NCBI GenBank assembly: GCA_016931955.1
Contig: JAFGDV010000039.1
Coordinates: 1-22,716 of the forward strand
Reading direction: 5' to 3'
DNA from: Candidatus Altarchaeota archaeon
Lineage (GTDB): Archaea > Altiarchaeota > Altiarchaeia > IMC4 > QMZM01
Length of the DNA stretch: 22,716 bases
Positions 6,495-14,729 of this stretch are shown piece after piece (position 1 is the first letter of the stretch; every line of letters begins with the position of its first letter). Both the position numbers and the translations under genes were made by a program. Under the pieces are notes generated by a model. The model was not told where the DNA came from. It did no database searches and saw only the letters and a list, made by a program, of their open reading frames with translations.

Positions 6495-7292
6495 ATGTTC
6501 ATAGTCCTAGAAGGCATAGACGGCTGTGGTAAATCAACCCAGGCTCAGCTGCTGCATGATTGGCTTGTTGAGGAAGGCCGCGATGTTCTGTTAACGGCGG
6601 AGCCTACAAACAACGTCATCGGCTCTTATGTGAAAGAGATACTCTCAAGTGGTAGGGAGGTTGATCCAAGCGCCCTCGCTTTGTTGTTCACCGCAGACAG
6701 GCATGAACACATCAAGGGGGAGATAGAGCCTGCCCTAAAGGCCAGAAAGACGGTCATATCAGAGAGATATTATCACTCAACGGTAGCCTACCAGGCGGCT
6801 CAGGGCGTTGATAGGAGCTGGTTGATTGATATAAACTCTTTCCCGATTGAAAACAAGCCGGATGTGACTTTCTTCCTTGATATCAAAGCAGAGGTTGCTT
6901 TACCCAAGATTCAGGAGAAGGATCAACGTTTTAGAGAACTTTTGGAGAATTCACGCAAGAAGGTTGAGGACCTGAGGAAGCACTACTTGAACAATAAGAA
7001 GGCGATCTATACTAAGATAAATCAGAAGAAGGCTGCTGATGAGCTTCTTGAGGTAAGCAGGCGGCTGGAGATGGCTGAAGAGGAATATAAGCGCGAGAAA
7101 TCTAAGTACCTGCGGTTTGAGAGATTCGAGAAGCCCACGACTTTGGAGGCAGAGACCCAGAGATATGATGTCTTCCTTGGCAAGGTGAGGGAGAACTATC
7201 TGCAGTTCAAGGACGTTGTCAGAATAGACGGCTCAAAACCAGTCGACCTGGTCTTTGAGGATATCAAAAGGTCTGTCAGGAAAATCCTCTAG
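6495..7292 (+). CDS. tmk: Thymidylate kinase with a helical insertion before the LID
   Basis: This 265-residue kinase phosphorylates dTMP to dTDP. It shows the P-loop 'EGIDGCGKST' (residues 6-15), the substrate-binding 'TAEPTNN', the 'ADRHEHIKGEIEPALKARKTVISERYYHST' block with the DR pair, and the strand 'KPDVTFFLDI' (121-130). The C-terminal 'RYDVFLGKVRENYLQF' (223-238) is typical. Between those last two lies a stretch of about 70 residues rich in Glu, Lys, Leu and Arg (about 140-212), where most thymidylate kinases have a short LID, explaining the excess over the usual 200-215 residues. The ATG at 6495 follows a GAGGTG ribosome-binding site (6482-6487) inside pdxS. It overlaps the convergent rtcA by 17 bp. 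Confidence 0.92.
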   Translation: MFIVLEGIDGCGKSTQAQLLHDWLVEEGRDVLLTAEPTNNVIGSYVKEILSSGREVDPSALALLFTADRHEHIKGEIEPALKARKTVISERYYHSTVAYQAAQGVDRSWLIDINSFPIENKPDVTFFLDIKAEVALPKIQEKDQRFRELLENSRKKVEDLRKHYLNNKKAIYTKINQKKAADELLEVSRRLEMAEEEYKREKSKYLRFERFEKPTTLEAETQRYDVFLGKVRENYLQFKDVVRIDGSKPVDLVFEDIKRSVRKIL

Positions 7293-8307
7293 ACCTTATT
7301 GTTTTCCCTTCTATTCTAACGTCGAAGCCGAATCTGTTTAATACTTCAATGTTGGTCTTCGCATGTTCGGTCGTCTCACTAACTGATACGCATCCACCAG
7401 CCAGTGCGATATATGGTATGATCTGGTCTGCCATGTATCTGTCGAGCGCAGCTTTTGAGTTGATCTCCCATATGAGGCTTTCTGCAGCCTCTTCTCCTGC
7501 AATCTCAGCCCTTTTTCCTCTCTCGCCTAGGGAACTGGAGCCCAGCCGGGTGTTCTCCGTCTCGGCCCAGAGGGTTATCCCTGAGCCATATGAAAAAGCC
7601 GGAGAATGTTCTTGTTTAATCTCTATGTCATTGTTAAAGCCCATATTCGATAGTGCGTTATAAAGCAGGGGTCTTGCCGATCTTGCCTGTCTTCTAGCGA
7701 CCCGCGATTTTTCTAAATCCGAGTGGCAATGAGAGATTCCCTTCACGGCTGTTAGTCTACCCTGTTCCATTAGTTCAATCCTATCCACCCGGTCTATCGG
7801 CTGTATCCTGGCTTCGACCTGTCCCCCGCCTGCTGGATAATACCCTCTCCTGGTCAGGTTGATCTCTGCCATGTAGCCGAATTTCTCCAGGATGGGTAGT
7901 GTAACAAACCTAAGGTAGTCTATCTGTGGACTCCATCCGACGTCTGTTCCCCCTGTAATCCTTACCCTGACCTCTTTTTTCGCGAACATTGCGGGTATCA
8001 TCAAAGCCTGCAGTACAAGCGTTATAGACCCTGCAGTCCCTATTTTGAGGCTCATCCCACCACCCTTTATGCCTCCTGGGGAGAACTCCAGCTCCTGTGA
8101 ACCTATATTGAGTCCTTCAACCTTCGCATCGCAGAGTTTTGCCACCGCATTTACTGCATGCAGGTGTTGTGGCCTAATCCCGGGATTTTCTCTTTTTGCC
8201 CGTATGCCTTCTATCCTAAAACTCTTTCCGGTGACGGCACTCATGGCAACAGAGGTCCTGAGAACCTGTCCACCCCCTTCCCCATATGAGCCGTCTATTG
8301 TTATCAT
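7276..8307 (-). CDS. rtcA: RNA 3'-terminal phosphate cyclase RtcA
   Basis: This 343-residue protein converts RNA 3'-phosphate ends to 2',3'-cyclic phosphates through an enzyme-adenylate. The N-terminus 'MITIDGSYGEGGGQVLRTSVAMSAVTGKSF' and 'IRAKRENPGIRPQHLHAV' are diagnostic. 'GSITLVLQALMIPAMF', 'ITGGTDVGWSPQIDYLRFV' and 'RRGYYPAGGGQVE' follow. The catalytic His is in 'SETTEHAKTNIEVLNRFG' (His315). Length is normal. A minus-strand TATA-like AGATATATGA (8340-8331) is centred about 28 nt before the ATG and no Shine-Dalgarno is visible, so translation is probably leaderless. It diverges from the sugar nucleotidyltransferase gene and overlaps the 3' end of tmk by 17 bp. No RtcB or other RNA repair partner is adjacent. 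Confidence 0.96.
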   Translation of the reverse strand: MITIDGSYGEGGGQVLRTSVAMSAVTGKSFRIEGIRAKRENPGIRPQHLHAVNAVAKLCDAKVEGLNIGSQELEFSPGGIKGGGMSLKIGTAGSITLVLQALMIPAMFAKKEVRVRITGGTDVGWSPQIDYLRFVTLPILEKFGYMAEINLTRRGYYPAGGGQVEARIQPIDRVDRIELMEQGRLTAVKGISHCHSDLEKSRVARRQARSARPLLYNALSNMGFNNDIEIKQEHSPAFSYGSGITLWAETENTRLGSSSLGERGKRAEIAGEEAAESLIWEINSKAALDRYMADQIIPYIALAGGCVSVSETTEHAKTNIEVLNRFGFDVRIEGKTIRSRGFS

Positions 8308-8348
8308 GCCTATATTTTATTTGAAGGAAATCATATATCTAACATCAA
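8308..8348. promoter_or_regulatory. Compact divergent promoter, rtcA / nucleotidyltransferase
   Basis: Only 41 bp separate two opposite start codons. TATATTTTAT (8311-8320) is about 33 nt before the plus-strand ATG (8349), and AGATATATGA (8340-8331, minus strand) is about 28 nt before the rtcA ATG (8307). Each TATA-like box thus lies inside the other gene's leader-length region, so the two promoters may interfere. Neither gene has an evident ribosome-binding site. Confidence 0.5.
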
Positions 8349-9185
8349 ATGACTGAGTTCAAGATCAGGCTTCGCAGTGACTTGATTGCGGAGATTGATC
8401 ACATGGTTGATGGCGTCGAGGTCAAGAACAGGTCGCACGCGATCGAGATAATCCTATCAAGGGTGTTGCATGCGAAGAAGGTGGAGTGTGCAGTCATCCT
8501 TGCCGGTGGCAGGGGTACTCGTATGCGGCCTTTCACCTACGAGATCCCAAAACCCATGATACCTGTGCGGGGTAAGCCCATTGTGCAGTACATCATAGAA
8601 CTTCTGAGAAAATACGATATAAGGAACATCATCCTATCCACAGGATACATGGGCGACAAGATCAGGGAATACTTTGGGAATGGCTCGAAGTTTGGAGTGG
8701 AAATATCCTATGTTGAAGAGAAGGAGGAGTTGGGCACAGCAGGCTCCCTGAACCTTATGAAGGACTTACTTAATGGAACCTTTCTCATGTTTAACGGCGA
8801 TATCTTAGCCAATCTAGACCTATATGATTTCATCGTATTCCACAGGGAGAACAGGGCTCTTGCGACCATTGCTTTAACTCCGGTTAAGGATCCATCGCGT
8901 TTTGGCGTCGCCCGCTTGAGGGGTAACCGAATCCTGGAGTTCATCGAGAAACCGAAGAACAACATCAGATCGAAGCTCATTAATGCCGGGGTCTACGTCC
9001 TCGAGTCGGAGGTCATAGACTATGTCCCTGAGGGGAGGGCGATGATGGAGAAGGACGTATTCCCCAAGCTGGCTGAGGAAAACAAGCTGTTCGGCTACCC
9101 ATTCGACGGCCAATGGTTTGACACCGGAACACACGAAGCCTATGAAAAAGCAATAAGAGACTGGAACGGAATCAAGGGTGTGTGA
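8349..9185 (+). CDS. Sugar-phosphate nucleotidyltransferase with N-terminal ribbon-helix-helix domain
   Basis: This 278-residue protein fuses two domains. Residues 1-42 ('MTEFKIRLRSDLIAEIDHMV', then 'VKNRSHAIEIILSRVL') look like a ribbon-helix-helix DNA-binding unit of the CopG/NikR/MetJ kind. Residues 46-278 are an NTP-transferase: 'AVILAGGRGTRMRPFT' with the nucleotide-binding GGRGTRMR at 53-60, 'PKPMIPVRGKPIVQYIIE', 'EKEELGTAGSLN', 'FLMFNGDILANLDL', 'FIEKPK' and 'GQWFDTGTHEAYEKA'. The enzyme would make an NDP-sugar (GDP-mannose or similar) from NTP and a sugar 1-phosphate. The phosphohexomutase gene starts 1 nt after its stop, giving a sugar 6-phosphate to 1-phosphate to NDP-sugar pathway. 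Which sugar, and whether the first domain binds DNA, cannot be told. Confidence 0.87.
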   Translation: MTEFKIRLRSDLIAEIDHMVDGVEVKNRSHAIEIILSRVLHAKKVECAVILAGGRGTRMRPFTYEIPKPMIPVRGKPIVQYIIELLRKYDIRNIILSTGYMGDKIREYFGNGSKFGVEISYVEEKEELGTAGSLNLMKDLLNGTFLMFNGDILANLDLYDFIVFHRENRALATIALTPVKDPSRFGVARLRGNRILEFIEKPKNNIRSKLINAGVYVLESEVIDYVPEGRAMMEKDVFPKLAEENKLFGYPFDGQWFDTGTHEAYEKAIRDWNGIKGV

Positions 9186-9186
9186 G

Positions 9187-10533
9187 ATGTCTATTTTTCG
9201 TGCCTATGATATTCGCGGCGTCTTTGGTGAGGATTTGACTGAAGAGGTTGGGGAGGAAATTGGGAAGGCTTTTGGGACCTATGTTGGCGGCGGCAGCGTT
9301 GTTGTTGGCCGTGACTGCAGGTTGAGTTCTCCGATGCTCAAGGATGCTTTTGTCAGGGGCCTTATATCGACTGGTTGTGTTGCAGTGGACATTGGGATGG
9401 TTCCAACTCCCGTCTTGTACTTCTCGCTCTACCATCATGGGTTCGCTGGCGGCGTGATGGTCACTGGATCGCATAATCCCCCTGAATACAATGGCTTCAA
9501 GCTCTGTAAGGGCAATGCAGCCCTCTACGGTGAAGAGATTCAGAGGCTTAGGGAGATCATCGAGGCTGGGAACTATAATAAGGGGTTTAGGAAGGTTATC
9601 TCCAAGGAGTTTAATGATGACTATGTTCGATTCTTGAAGGAGAGGATCAGCTTAGGCCGCAGATTGAAGGTTGTAATCGACTCTGGTAATGGGGCCGCCG
9701 GACCGACTGCTTTGAGACTATTCCAAGATCTAGGCTGCGACGTAATACCCCTGTACTGTGAACCTGATGGGAGCTTTCCCAACCATCACCCTGATCCGAC
9801 CCTGGATTCTGCCCTAGCTGACCTGATCAAGGCGGTGAAGGATGAGGGCGCTGATTTTGGTGTCGCATACGATGGCGACGGCGACCGCGCAGGTTTTGTG
9901 GATGATAGAGGCAACATAATAAGGGGTGATCAGGCGCTGATACTCTTCTCCCGGGAGATCCTTGAAAAAAAGAAGAATGCGAAGATCATATTGGAGGTGA
10001 AGTGTTCTCAGGCGCTGGTCGAGGATATACTGGCGCATGGGGGTATCCCGATAATGTATCGCACAGGTCATTCCTTCATAAAGAAGAAGATGAGGGAGGA
10101 AAACGCCTTGCTTGCTGGGGAAATGTCTGGGCACTTCTTTTTTGCGGACGACTACTACGGCTTTGATGATGCAGTATTCGCCTCCCTGAGGATGGCTCAG
10201 ATCCTCTCGCATTCTGAAAAGAGGCTTTCTGAGCTAGTCTATGGGATGCCTCACTATGAGTCCACTCCGGAGATAAGGATCCGTTGTCCTGATGATGAGA
10301 AGTTTCGCGTCGTGGAGGAAGTGACCAAGAAGTTCGAGAAAGACCATGAAGTGATCACCGTCGACGGCGCTAGGATACAGTTCGTGGACGGTTGGGGTCT
10401 TGTCCGTGCATCCAACACCGAGCCTGCATTGATTCTCAGGTTTGAGGCGAAGACGAAGGAGAGGCTTGCAGAGATAAAAGAGATCATAGAAGAAGAGCTT
10501 AAAAGGTATCCTTCCCTAGCAGGTAGCCTGTAG
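9187..10533 (+). CDS. Phosphohexomutase (phosphomannomutase/phosphoglucomutase family)
   Basis: This 448-residue alpha-D-phosphohexomutase interconverts hexose 6- and 1-phosphates. It begins 'MSIFRAYDIRGVFGEDLTEE'. The phosphoserine loop 'TGSHNPPEYNGFK' places catalytic Ser at 95, the metal-binding loop 'DGDGDR' is at 229-234, the sugar loop 'GEMSGHFFF' follows, and the phosphate-binding loop 'RASNTEPALILRFE' is near the C-terminus; all four are intact. The ATG at 9187 is preferred over the GTG at 9178, which forms part of a GGGTG ribosome-binding element. It follows the RHH-nucleotidyltransferase after one base and supplies its likely substrate. Mannose versus glucose specificity (or the GlmM-like reaction) cannot be decided from the motifs. 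Its stop is 8 bp from the convergent lysA stop. Confidence 0.92.
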   Translation: MSIFRAYDIRGVFGEDLTEEVGEEIGKAFGTYVGGGSVVVGRDCRLSSPMLKDAFVRGLISTGCVAVDIGMVPTPVLYFSLYHHGFAGGVMVTGSHNPPEYNGFKLCKGNAALYGEEIQRLREIIEAGNYNKGFRKVISKEFNDDYVRFLKERISLGRRLKVVIDSGNGAAGPTALRLFQDLGCDVIPLYCEPDGSFPNHHPDPTLDSALADLIKAVKDEGADFGVAYDGDGDRAGFVDDRGNIIRGDQALILFSREILEKKKNAKIILEVKCSQALVEDILAHGGIPIMYRTGHSFIKKKMREENALLAGEMSGHFFFADDYYGFDDAVFASLRMAQILSHSEKRLSELVYGMPHYESTPEIRIRCPDDEKFRVVEEVTKKFEKDHEVITVDGARIQFVDGWGLVRASNTEPALILRFEAKTKERLAEIKEIIEEELKRYPSLAGSL

Positions 10534-10541
10534 TCAGTGGC

Positions 10542-11798
10542 TCACTTCAATAGATCCTTTGGGACTCTCTGGTGCCTGAATAGGTCTTCGAATGTTTCTC
10601 TCTCCCGTATGACCTCTGCTGTTTCACCCCAGACGAGTATCTCTGCAGGTCTAGGCCTAAGGTTGTACTGGCTGGACATGCTGAATCCATAAGCACCAGC
10701 ATCATAGAATGCTATTATGTCGCCTTCGCTCACCTTGGGTAGCCTCCTCCCCTTAGCCAAGACGTCTCCTGATTCGCAGATGTTTCCCACGACGTCGTAG
10801 GTCTCCGTTGCTTCATCACCCACCCTGTTCAGGACCTCTACGCGGTGATAGGAATCGTACATGGCAGGCCTCATCAATACGTTGAATCCTGCATCAACGT
10901 TAACGAACTTCTTGTATGGTGTTTCCTTAACCCCCGTGATCCTGCATAAAAGCACTCCAGCGTTCCCTACAATATATCTGCCGGGCTCAAGCCAGAGCTC
11001 GGGTTCATAACCTAACCGCTTCTTGAATCCATTAACCACTGAAGTAATGGCTTCAGCATAGGCCTCAGGTGTTGGTACATTCTCTCCCATGTAAGGTATC
11101 CCTAGGCCGCCTCCGAGGTCGATGAATTCCAACTTAATCCCTAGCTCCTCCCTGAGTTGGCAGGCGAATTCCATAATCTTTTCCGTCGTCTCACTGAAAA
11201 CACCCAGTTCTGTTATCTGTGAGCCGATGTGTGTGTGCACTCCAGTGATCCCAAGCCCCTTAACGCCTTTGGCGACGCCGTAGGCCTTAAACGCCAGACC
11301 ACCCTCTAGATGTATCCCGAACTTTGACTCCCTTAACCCCGTAGCTATCTTGGGGTGCGTCTTGGGGTCTACTGCTAGGTTGACCCTAAATGAGACCTTT
11401 GCAGACTTCTTTTTGTCCTTGATTGTCTTCTTTAGCCGGTATAGCTCATGCAGTGAGTCGAGGTTTATTATGACGCCCGCGTCAACAGCAGCTGTCAGTT
11501 CTTTGTCTGTCTTGCTGTTGTTCGTGAATATTATGTCCTTGGGCTTTATGCCCGCCTTAAGCGCAGTCAAAAGCTCGCCTTCGGATACTACATCCACGCC
11601 GGAATCTTCCTGCCTGAGTATGTGGCAGACTGCAAGCGACGGATTAGCCTTTAAAGCATAGCGGATCCTTGTGTTCTTGTATCTGCTTTTGATTGCTGAC
11701 AGAAAGGTCCTATAGTTTTTCCTTATCTGGTCTTCGTCGTAGACGTAGACGGGGGTGCCGAACTTCCTTGCAACCTTTAGCAGAACCTCTGGATCCAT
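10542..11798 (-). CDS. lysA: Diaminopimelate decarboxylase LysA
   Basis: This 418-residue fold-III PLP enzyme decarboxylates meso-diaminopimelate to lysine, the last step of lysine synthesis. The PLP lysine lies in 'RYALKANPS' (Lys50), and 'VSEGELLTALKAGI', 'GVHTHIGSQITEL', 'LGGGLGIPY', 'LEPGRYIVGNAGVLL', 'GNICESGDVLAKGRRLP' with the substrate-binding Cys, and 'YDAGAYGFSMSSQYNLRPRPAE' are all present. Length is normal. The ATG at 11798 begins 'MDPEVLLKVARKFGTPVYVYDE'. A shared AT-rich block with nurA (about 11812-11827) lies some 20-25 nt upstream, suggesting a leaderless transcript. No other lysine gene is adjacent, so the locus is a singleton between nurA and the phosphohexomutase. Confidence 0.95.
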   Translation of the reverse strand: MDPEVLLKVARKFGTPVYVYDEDQIRKNYRTFLSAIKSRYKNTRIRYALKANPSLAVCHILRQEDSGVDVVSEGELLTALKAGIKPKDIIFTNNSKTDKELTAAVDAGVIINLDSLHELYRLKKTIKDKKKSAKVSFRVNLAVDPKTHPKIATGLRESKFGIHLEGGLAFKAYGVAKGVKGLGITGVHTHIGSQITELGVFSETTEKIMEFACQLREELGIKLEFIDLGGGLGIPYMGENVPTPEAYAEAITSVVNGFKKRLGYEPELWLEPGRYIVGNAGVLLCRITGVKETPYKKFVNVDAGFNVLMRPAMYDSYHRVEVLNRVGDEATETYDVVGNICESGDVLAKGRRLPKVSEGDIIAFYDAGAYGFSMSSQYNLRPRPAEILVWGETAEVIRERETFEDLFRHQRVPKDLLK

Positions 11799-11841
11799 TT
11801 TAATACTTACTCATAATATTATTTTGAGTTAGTTGTTTAAA
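11799..11841. promoter_or_regulatory. Divergent promoter lysA / nurA with a palindromic AT-rich block
   Basis: The 43-bp gap between start codons has one AT-rich block, 11812-11827, containing the palindrome ATAATATTAT (11813-11822). It sits about 25 nt before the nurA ATG (11842) and 20-24 nt before the lysA ATG (11798). One symmetrical TATA-like element may therefore serve both leaderless genes. Confidence 0.45.
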
Positions 11842-12843
11842 ATGGAGAGGCTCAGCCCTGACTTCAGGTTTGATGTGAATCTGCTTGAGAATAAACTGAA
11901 AAAGATCGCAGATGAACTGGGGAAGAAGGAGTTCGATAGGGACTTATTCCGTGACAGGTTCACCTCTGAGGGCTTCAGGATAGGGAAGTTGAAACCATCT
12001 GCTAAGAACACATCCTTCCTCTCAGTTGACTCGTCTGTCGTCAAAAAAGAGCTCCGGCATAATGCGATCTGGGGGTCTCATTCAGTCGTCTTGTACTCTG
12101 AATTCGACGGAAAAAAGCACCCTGACCCGTTAGCGCAGGGCATCGTACACTATACTGATATCATGTACGACTCCCATATAGATGTCGGCGTTTTCTCACC
12201 CTATGGGCAAATCGATTCCAGGATGAACTCTATCCGGGTCGCTGAGGAGTATTCCTCCCTCTTAGCCTCCCTAAGGTCCATGGGGCCCAGAAAAGTGGAC
12301 CTTCTCTTGATTGATGGAAGCCTTTATACCACCCTGAGGAGGCTGAGGGATGAGGCTCGATTGTCTAGATTCCCGGAGCACAAGAAGGCATTGGAATTGC
12401 ATGATGAGCTTATGGGTGCTGGGAAGGTGGTCGGCCTGGTGGAGGACTCTCACTCATCCGATCTCTCGAAGAGGGTGGGCCTTGAAGTAACCAATACAAC
12501 ATTCTTTGAATCGATCTTGGAGGAAAACGAATACGTTGCAACGAAAAAGGCAGGAGTCAATGTCTGCCACATCAAGCTGCCCTCTAAGGCCCTCAGCTAT
12601 ACTCATTCCAGGATCAGCGATCCCCTGGTTGTTAGGTGGGAGTTTTCCTATGATGATTTCATGGAGGATCTATCCAATCTCGTTGGCTTATGGCTGCTTG
12701 AGGATGACATATGGCATCCGCAGATATACCCTATGAGGATTACAGACTATCTGACGAGGAGGCTTAAGATAGGGAGCGTTCTTGACTCACTGATAGCGGA
12801 AAACGAGCTGGATCCTAAGTACAGGGATCTGAGGGAAGCCTAA
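11842..12843 (+). CDS. nurA: NurA nuclease
   Basis: This 333-residue protein matches NurA, the archaeal 5'-3' nuclease that works with the HerA translocase and Mre11-Rad50 in DNA end resection. Metal-binding acidic residues are expected in 'SFLSVDSSVVKKEL' (Asp63) and 'VDLLLIDGSLYTTL' (Asp158), and 'GLVEDSHSSDLSK' and the C-terminal 'RITDYLTRRLKIGSVLDSL' are in the family positions. The ATG at 11842 is chosen over an in-frame TTG at 11833; a TATA-like block is centred about 25 nt upstream, so the transcript is probably leaderless. HerA, Mre11 and Rad50, often linked, are not in this window. Its stop overlaps the convergent dtdA stop by 4 bp. Confidence 0.88.
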   Translation: MERLSPDFRFDVNLLENKLKKIADELGKKEFDRDLFRDRFTSEGFRIGKLKPSAKNTSFLSVDSSVVKKELRHNAIWGSHSVVLYSEFDGKKHPDPLAQGIVHYTDIMYDSHIDVGVFSPYGQIDSRMNSIRVAEEYSSLLASLRSMGPRKVDLLLIDGSLYTTLRRLRDEARLSRFPEHKKALELHDELMGAGKVVGLVEDSHSSDLSKRVGLEVTNTTFFESILEENEYVATKKAGVNVCHIKLPSKALSYTHSRISDPLVVRWEFSYDDFMEDLSNLVGLWLLEDDIWHPQIYPMRITDYLTRRLKIGSVLDSLIAENELDPKYRDLREA

Positions 12844-13580
12844 ACCTTCACCACATCAAGCCCGGTTTGCTCTAACAATCCAATAACCCTCTTCTTTTCT
12901 CTGCCCATACCTTTTTTCTCTATGAGCGCGATCTCTGGTGTCGGGGTAGTCTTTGATATCATCTGCTCTATCATCTCAATATCCAGCTTAGGTAGGTTGT
13001 GTTTTGGGCATATGTGGCCTATTGCGTATTCCTCCAGCAGGGAAAACCTTCTGCAGTAGTGTCCTCCTCCGAAGGCTATTGCAGTACCTAAATCTGGTGG
13101 TTCTGCTCCGATGAGCCCCTCTATGGCTTCGGCGGCGGCTTCGCAGGCTTCCCTGTCTCTCCAATGTTCTTCATCGCTTCCGACTTCGACGAACATTATC
13201 GGGAACCTCAGTGAAGTTGGTCCGTGATGGGTTGCTTCATAACTGACTTCGTATTGGAGTTTCACTCCCTCCCGTTTGAGCTGCATAAGCGCCTCCCTCA
13301 GGTACAGTGCCGGTGCGATCGATAACTCCCTGTCTCTGCCGCCGTAATCAGCTGCATTGAAGTTTCCGGGGGAATGGGTTGTGAGGACTGGGATCCGTGA
13401 ATCGGATTTATGGCGGGAGGCTACGACGCAGACCTCCGGTCTTATGCCCATGTCCTCTATGTAGAGTATCTCCTGCTTTACTTCGATGATCTCGGCCTTA
13501 ACGTGTTTATCCCTCAGAAAATCGACGATATTTTTTCCAGCGACGTCCTTGCTGTAGAACATGACTACCCTTTCTTGCAT
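12840..13580 (-). CDS. dtdA: Archaeal D-aminoacyl-tRNA deacylase DtdA
   Basis: This 246-residue protein matches the archaeal/plant D-aminoacyl-tRNA deacylase (DTD2/GEK1 family), which hydrolyses D-amino acids wrongly attached to tRNA. Diagnostic stretches are 'SRHKSDSRIPVLTTHSPGNF', 'ALMQLKREGVKLQYEVSYEA', 'THHGPTSLRFPIMFVEVGS', 'AIAFGGGHYCRRFSLL' and 'YAIGHICPKHNLP'. Length is near the family norm. The ATG at 13580 is preferred to a second in-frame ATG at 13562 because it keeps the first strand ('RVVMFYSKDVAGKNIVDFL') complete. It overlaps the 3' end of thiI by 16 bp, so the two are translationally linked tRNA genes (quality control and modification). It converges with nurA. Confidence 0.93.
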   Translation of the reverse strand: MQERVVMFYSKDVAGKNIVDFLRDKHVKAEIIEVKQEILYIEDMGIRPEVCVVASRHKSDSRIPVLTTHSPGNFNAADYGGRDRELSIAPALYLREALMQLKREGVKLQYEVSYEATHHGPTSLRFPIMFVEVGSDEEHWRDREACEAAAEAIEGLIGAEPPDLGTAIAFGGGHYCRRFSLLEEYAIGHICPKHNLPKLDIEMIEQMISKTTPTPEIALIEKKGMGREKKRVIGLLEQTGLDVVKV

Positions 13581-14674
13581 TCTAACTTAAGCTCTTCCAC
13601 CATCTTTTCCACACCAATTTCTCTCTCCAAGGCCTCTATTTCTCCGATGTCTGCTCTCGTTGCAGGCTTTTTGGGAACGAAGTGGCACCTTTTTTTCCTG
13701 GCTAACTCGTAGGTTCCTATGTCTTTCGCCCTCTTGATGATCTCCTCCTTGTCCATGCCTATCAGTGGCCTGTAGATCGGTGAGGTAACTCCGCTTATCA
13801 CTTCTAGGTTTTCGAGGGTCTGGCTGGCCACTTGGCCGAGGTTGTCTCCCATGACCACGCCATGGGCTTTTTCCGTCCTACATACCCTCTTCGCTATTCT
13901 CAGCATGGTTCTCTTGCAGACTATGCAGGCGTGTTTTCCCGCATGCACTGAGATGTCTTTGAGCATTTTTTCGTGATCTACTTGGTATAACATTATCTCT
14001 TGTGCTGTGAATTCTTCCAGTGCGTTCAGGATGTCCTCGATTCCGTCGTCTTTTCCCAGGTGCAGTGCGATTATCTCGCAGCCTCGATGCATCATCATCC
14101 ATGCTGCGACTGGTGAGTCAATGCCGGTCGAGATTAATGAAACGACTTTGCCTTGGGTCTTATAGGGTAGGCCCCCCACTGCTGTGTTTTTTTTGTCGAA
14201 GATGAATGCTTTCTCGTCTGAGACCTCTATGGATATGGTCTTTTCTGGGTTGCTCAGGTCGACTGACGCGTTAATGCTCTCCGATATCCTTCTTCCAACG
14301 ACATTCTCGATATCCTTGCTGCTGAAGTCGTGTTTTCCCGTTCTCGTCGCCCTTATCGCGAATCTTTCGCCCTCTGCTATAACCTGCTTTGCGAGCCCCA
14401 ATCCCTTCTCAGTAATCACCGCCATATCTGCTTTGGTTTCAATTGCGGGGCTCGTGGATACTATACCGAAGACCTTGCTCAGCGACTCAGAGACACTTTC
14501 AGCGTCTTTTGTCTGTATGAGGATACGGTGTCTTCTCCTGATGATCTCTCCTTCAAGGTTTTTTCTCTTGAGAATTAGCCTTATATTCTCTATAAGTCTG
14601 TTTTCGAACTGTCTTTTAACGTGCTCGCTTTTCAGAAAGATTTCACCGTATCTTACCAAAACAGTGTCATACAT
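13565..14674 (-). CDS. thiI: tRNA 4-thiouridine sulfurtransferase ThiI (archaeal form)
   Basis: This 369-residue protein adenylates U8 of tRNA and installs sulfur to give 4-thiouridine. An N-terminal ferredoxin-like/THUMP region ('VLVRYGEIFLKSEHVKRQFE', 'IRATRTGKHDFSSKDIENVVG') is followed by the PP-loop 'SLISTGIDSPVAAWM' (about 179-193), 'ACIVCKRTMLRIAKRVC', 'GVVMGDNLGQVASQTLENL' and 'SPIYRPLIGMDKEEIIKRA'. The PP-loop reads STGIDS where many ThiI have SGGIDS. There is no rhodanese domain, as usual for archaea; the CxxC in 'CIVC' may matter for sulfur transfer (inference). It starts the two-gene thiI-dtdA operon and diverges from the Yip1-type gene. Confidence 0.94.
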   Translation of the reverse strand: MYDTVLVRYGEIFLKSEHVKRQFENRLIENIRLILKRKNLEGEIIRRRHRILIQTKDAESVSESLSKVFGIVSTSPAIETKADMAVITEKGLGLAKQVIAEGERFAIRATRTGKHDFSSKDIENVVGRRISESINASVDLSNPEKTISIEVSDEKAFIFDKKNTAVGGLPYKTQGKVVSLISTGIDSPVAAWMMMHRGCEIIALHLGKDDGIEDILNALEEFTAQEIMLYQVDHEKMLKDISVHAGKHACIVCKRTMLRIAKRVCRTEKAHGVVMGDNLGQVASQTLENLEVISGVTSPIYRPLIGMDKEEIIKRAKDIGTYELARKKRCHFVPKKPATRADIGEIEALEREIGVEKMVEELKLECKKG

Positions 14675-14729
14675 TTTTATTTTAGGACTACCAATAGTGT
14701 GTAATAAGAATTAATTTAACCAGATAAAA
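14675..14729. promoter_or_regulatory. Divergent promoter region, thiI / Yip1-type gene
   Basis: The 55-bp gap is AT-rich. GTAATAAGAATTAATTT at about 14701-14717 is placed roughly 26 nt before both the plus-strand ATG (14730) and the minus-strand ATG (14674), so it may contain TATA elements for both. No clear Shine-Dalgarno precedes either gene. Confidence 0.35.

Noticed and set aside
14184-14714. A 176-codon open frame on the plus strand, Ser/Leu/Phe-rich.
   Set aside because: It lies antisense to thiI, whose motifs are complete; the composition is typical of the complement of a coding frame and there is no ribosome-binding site.
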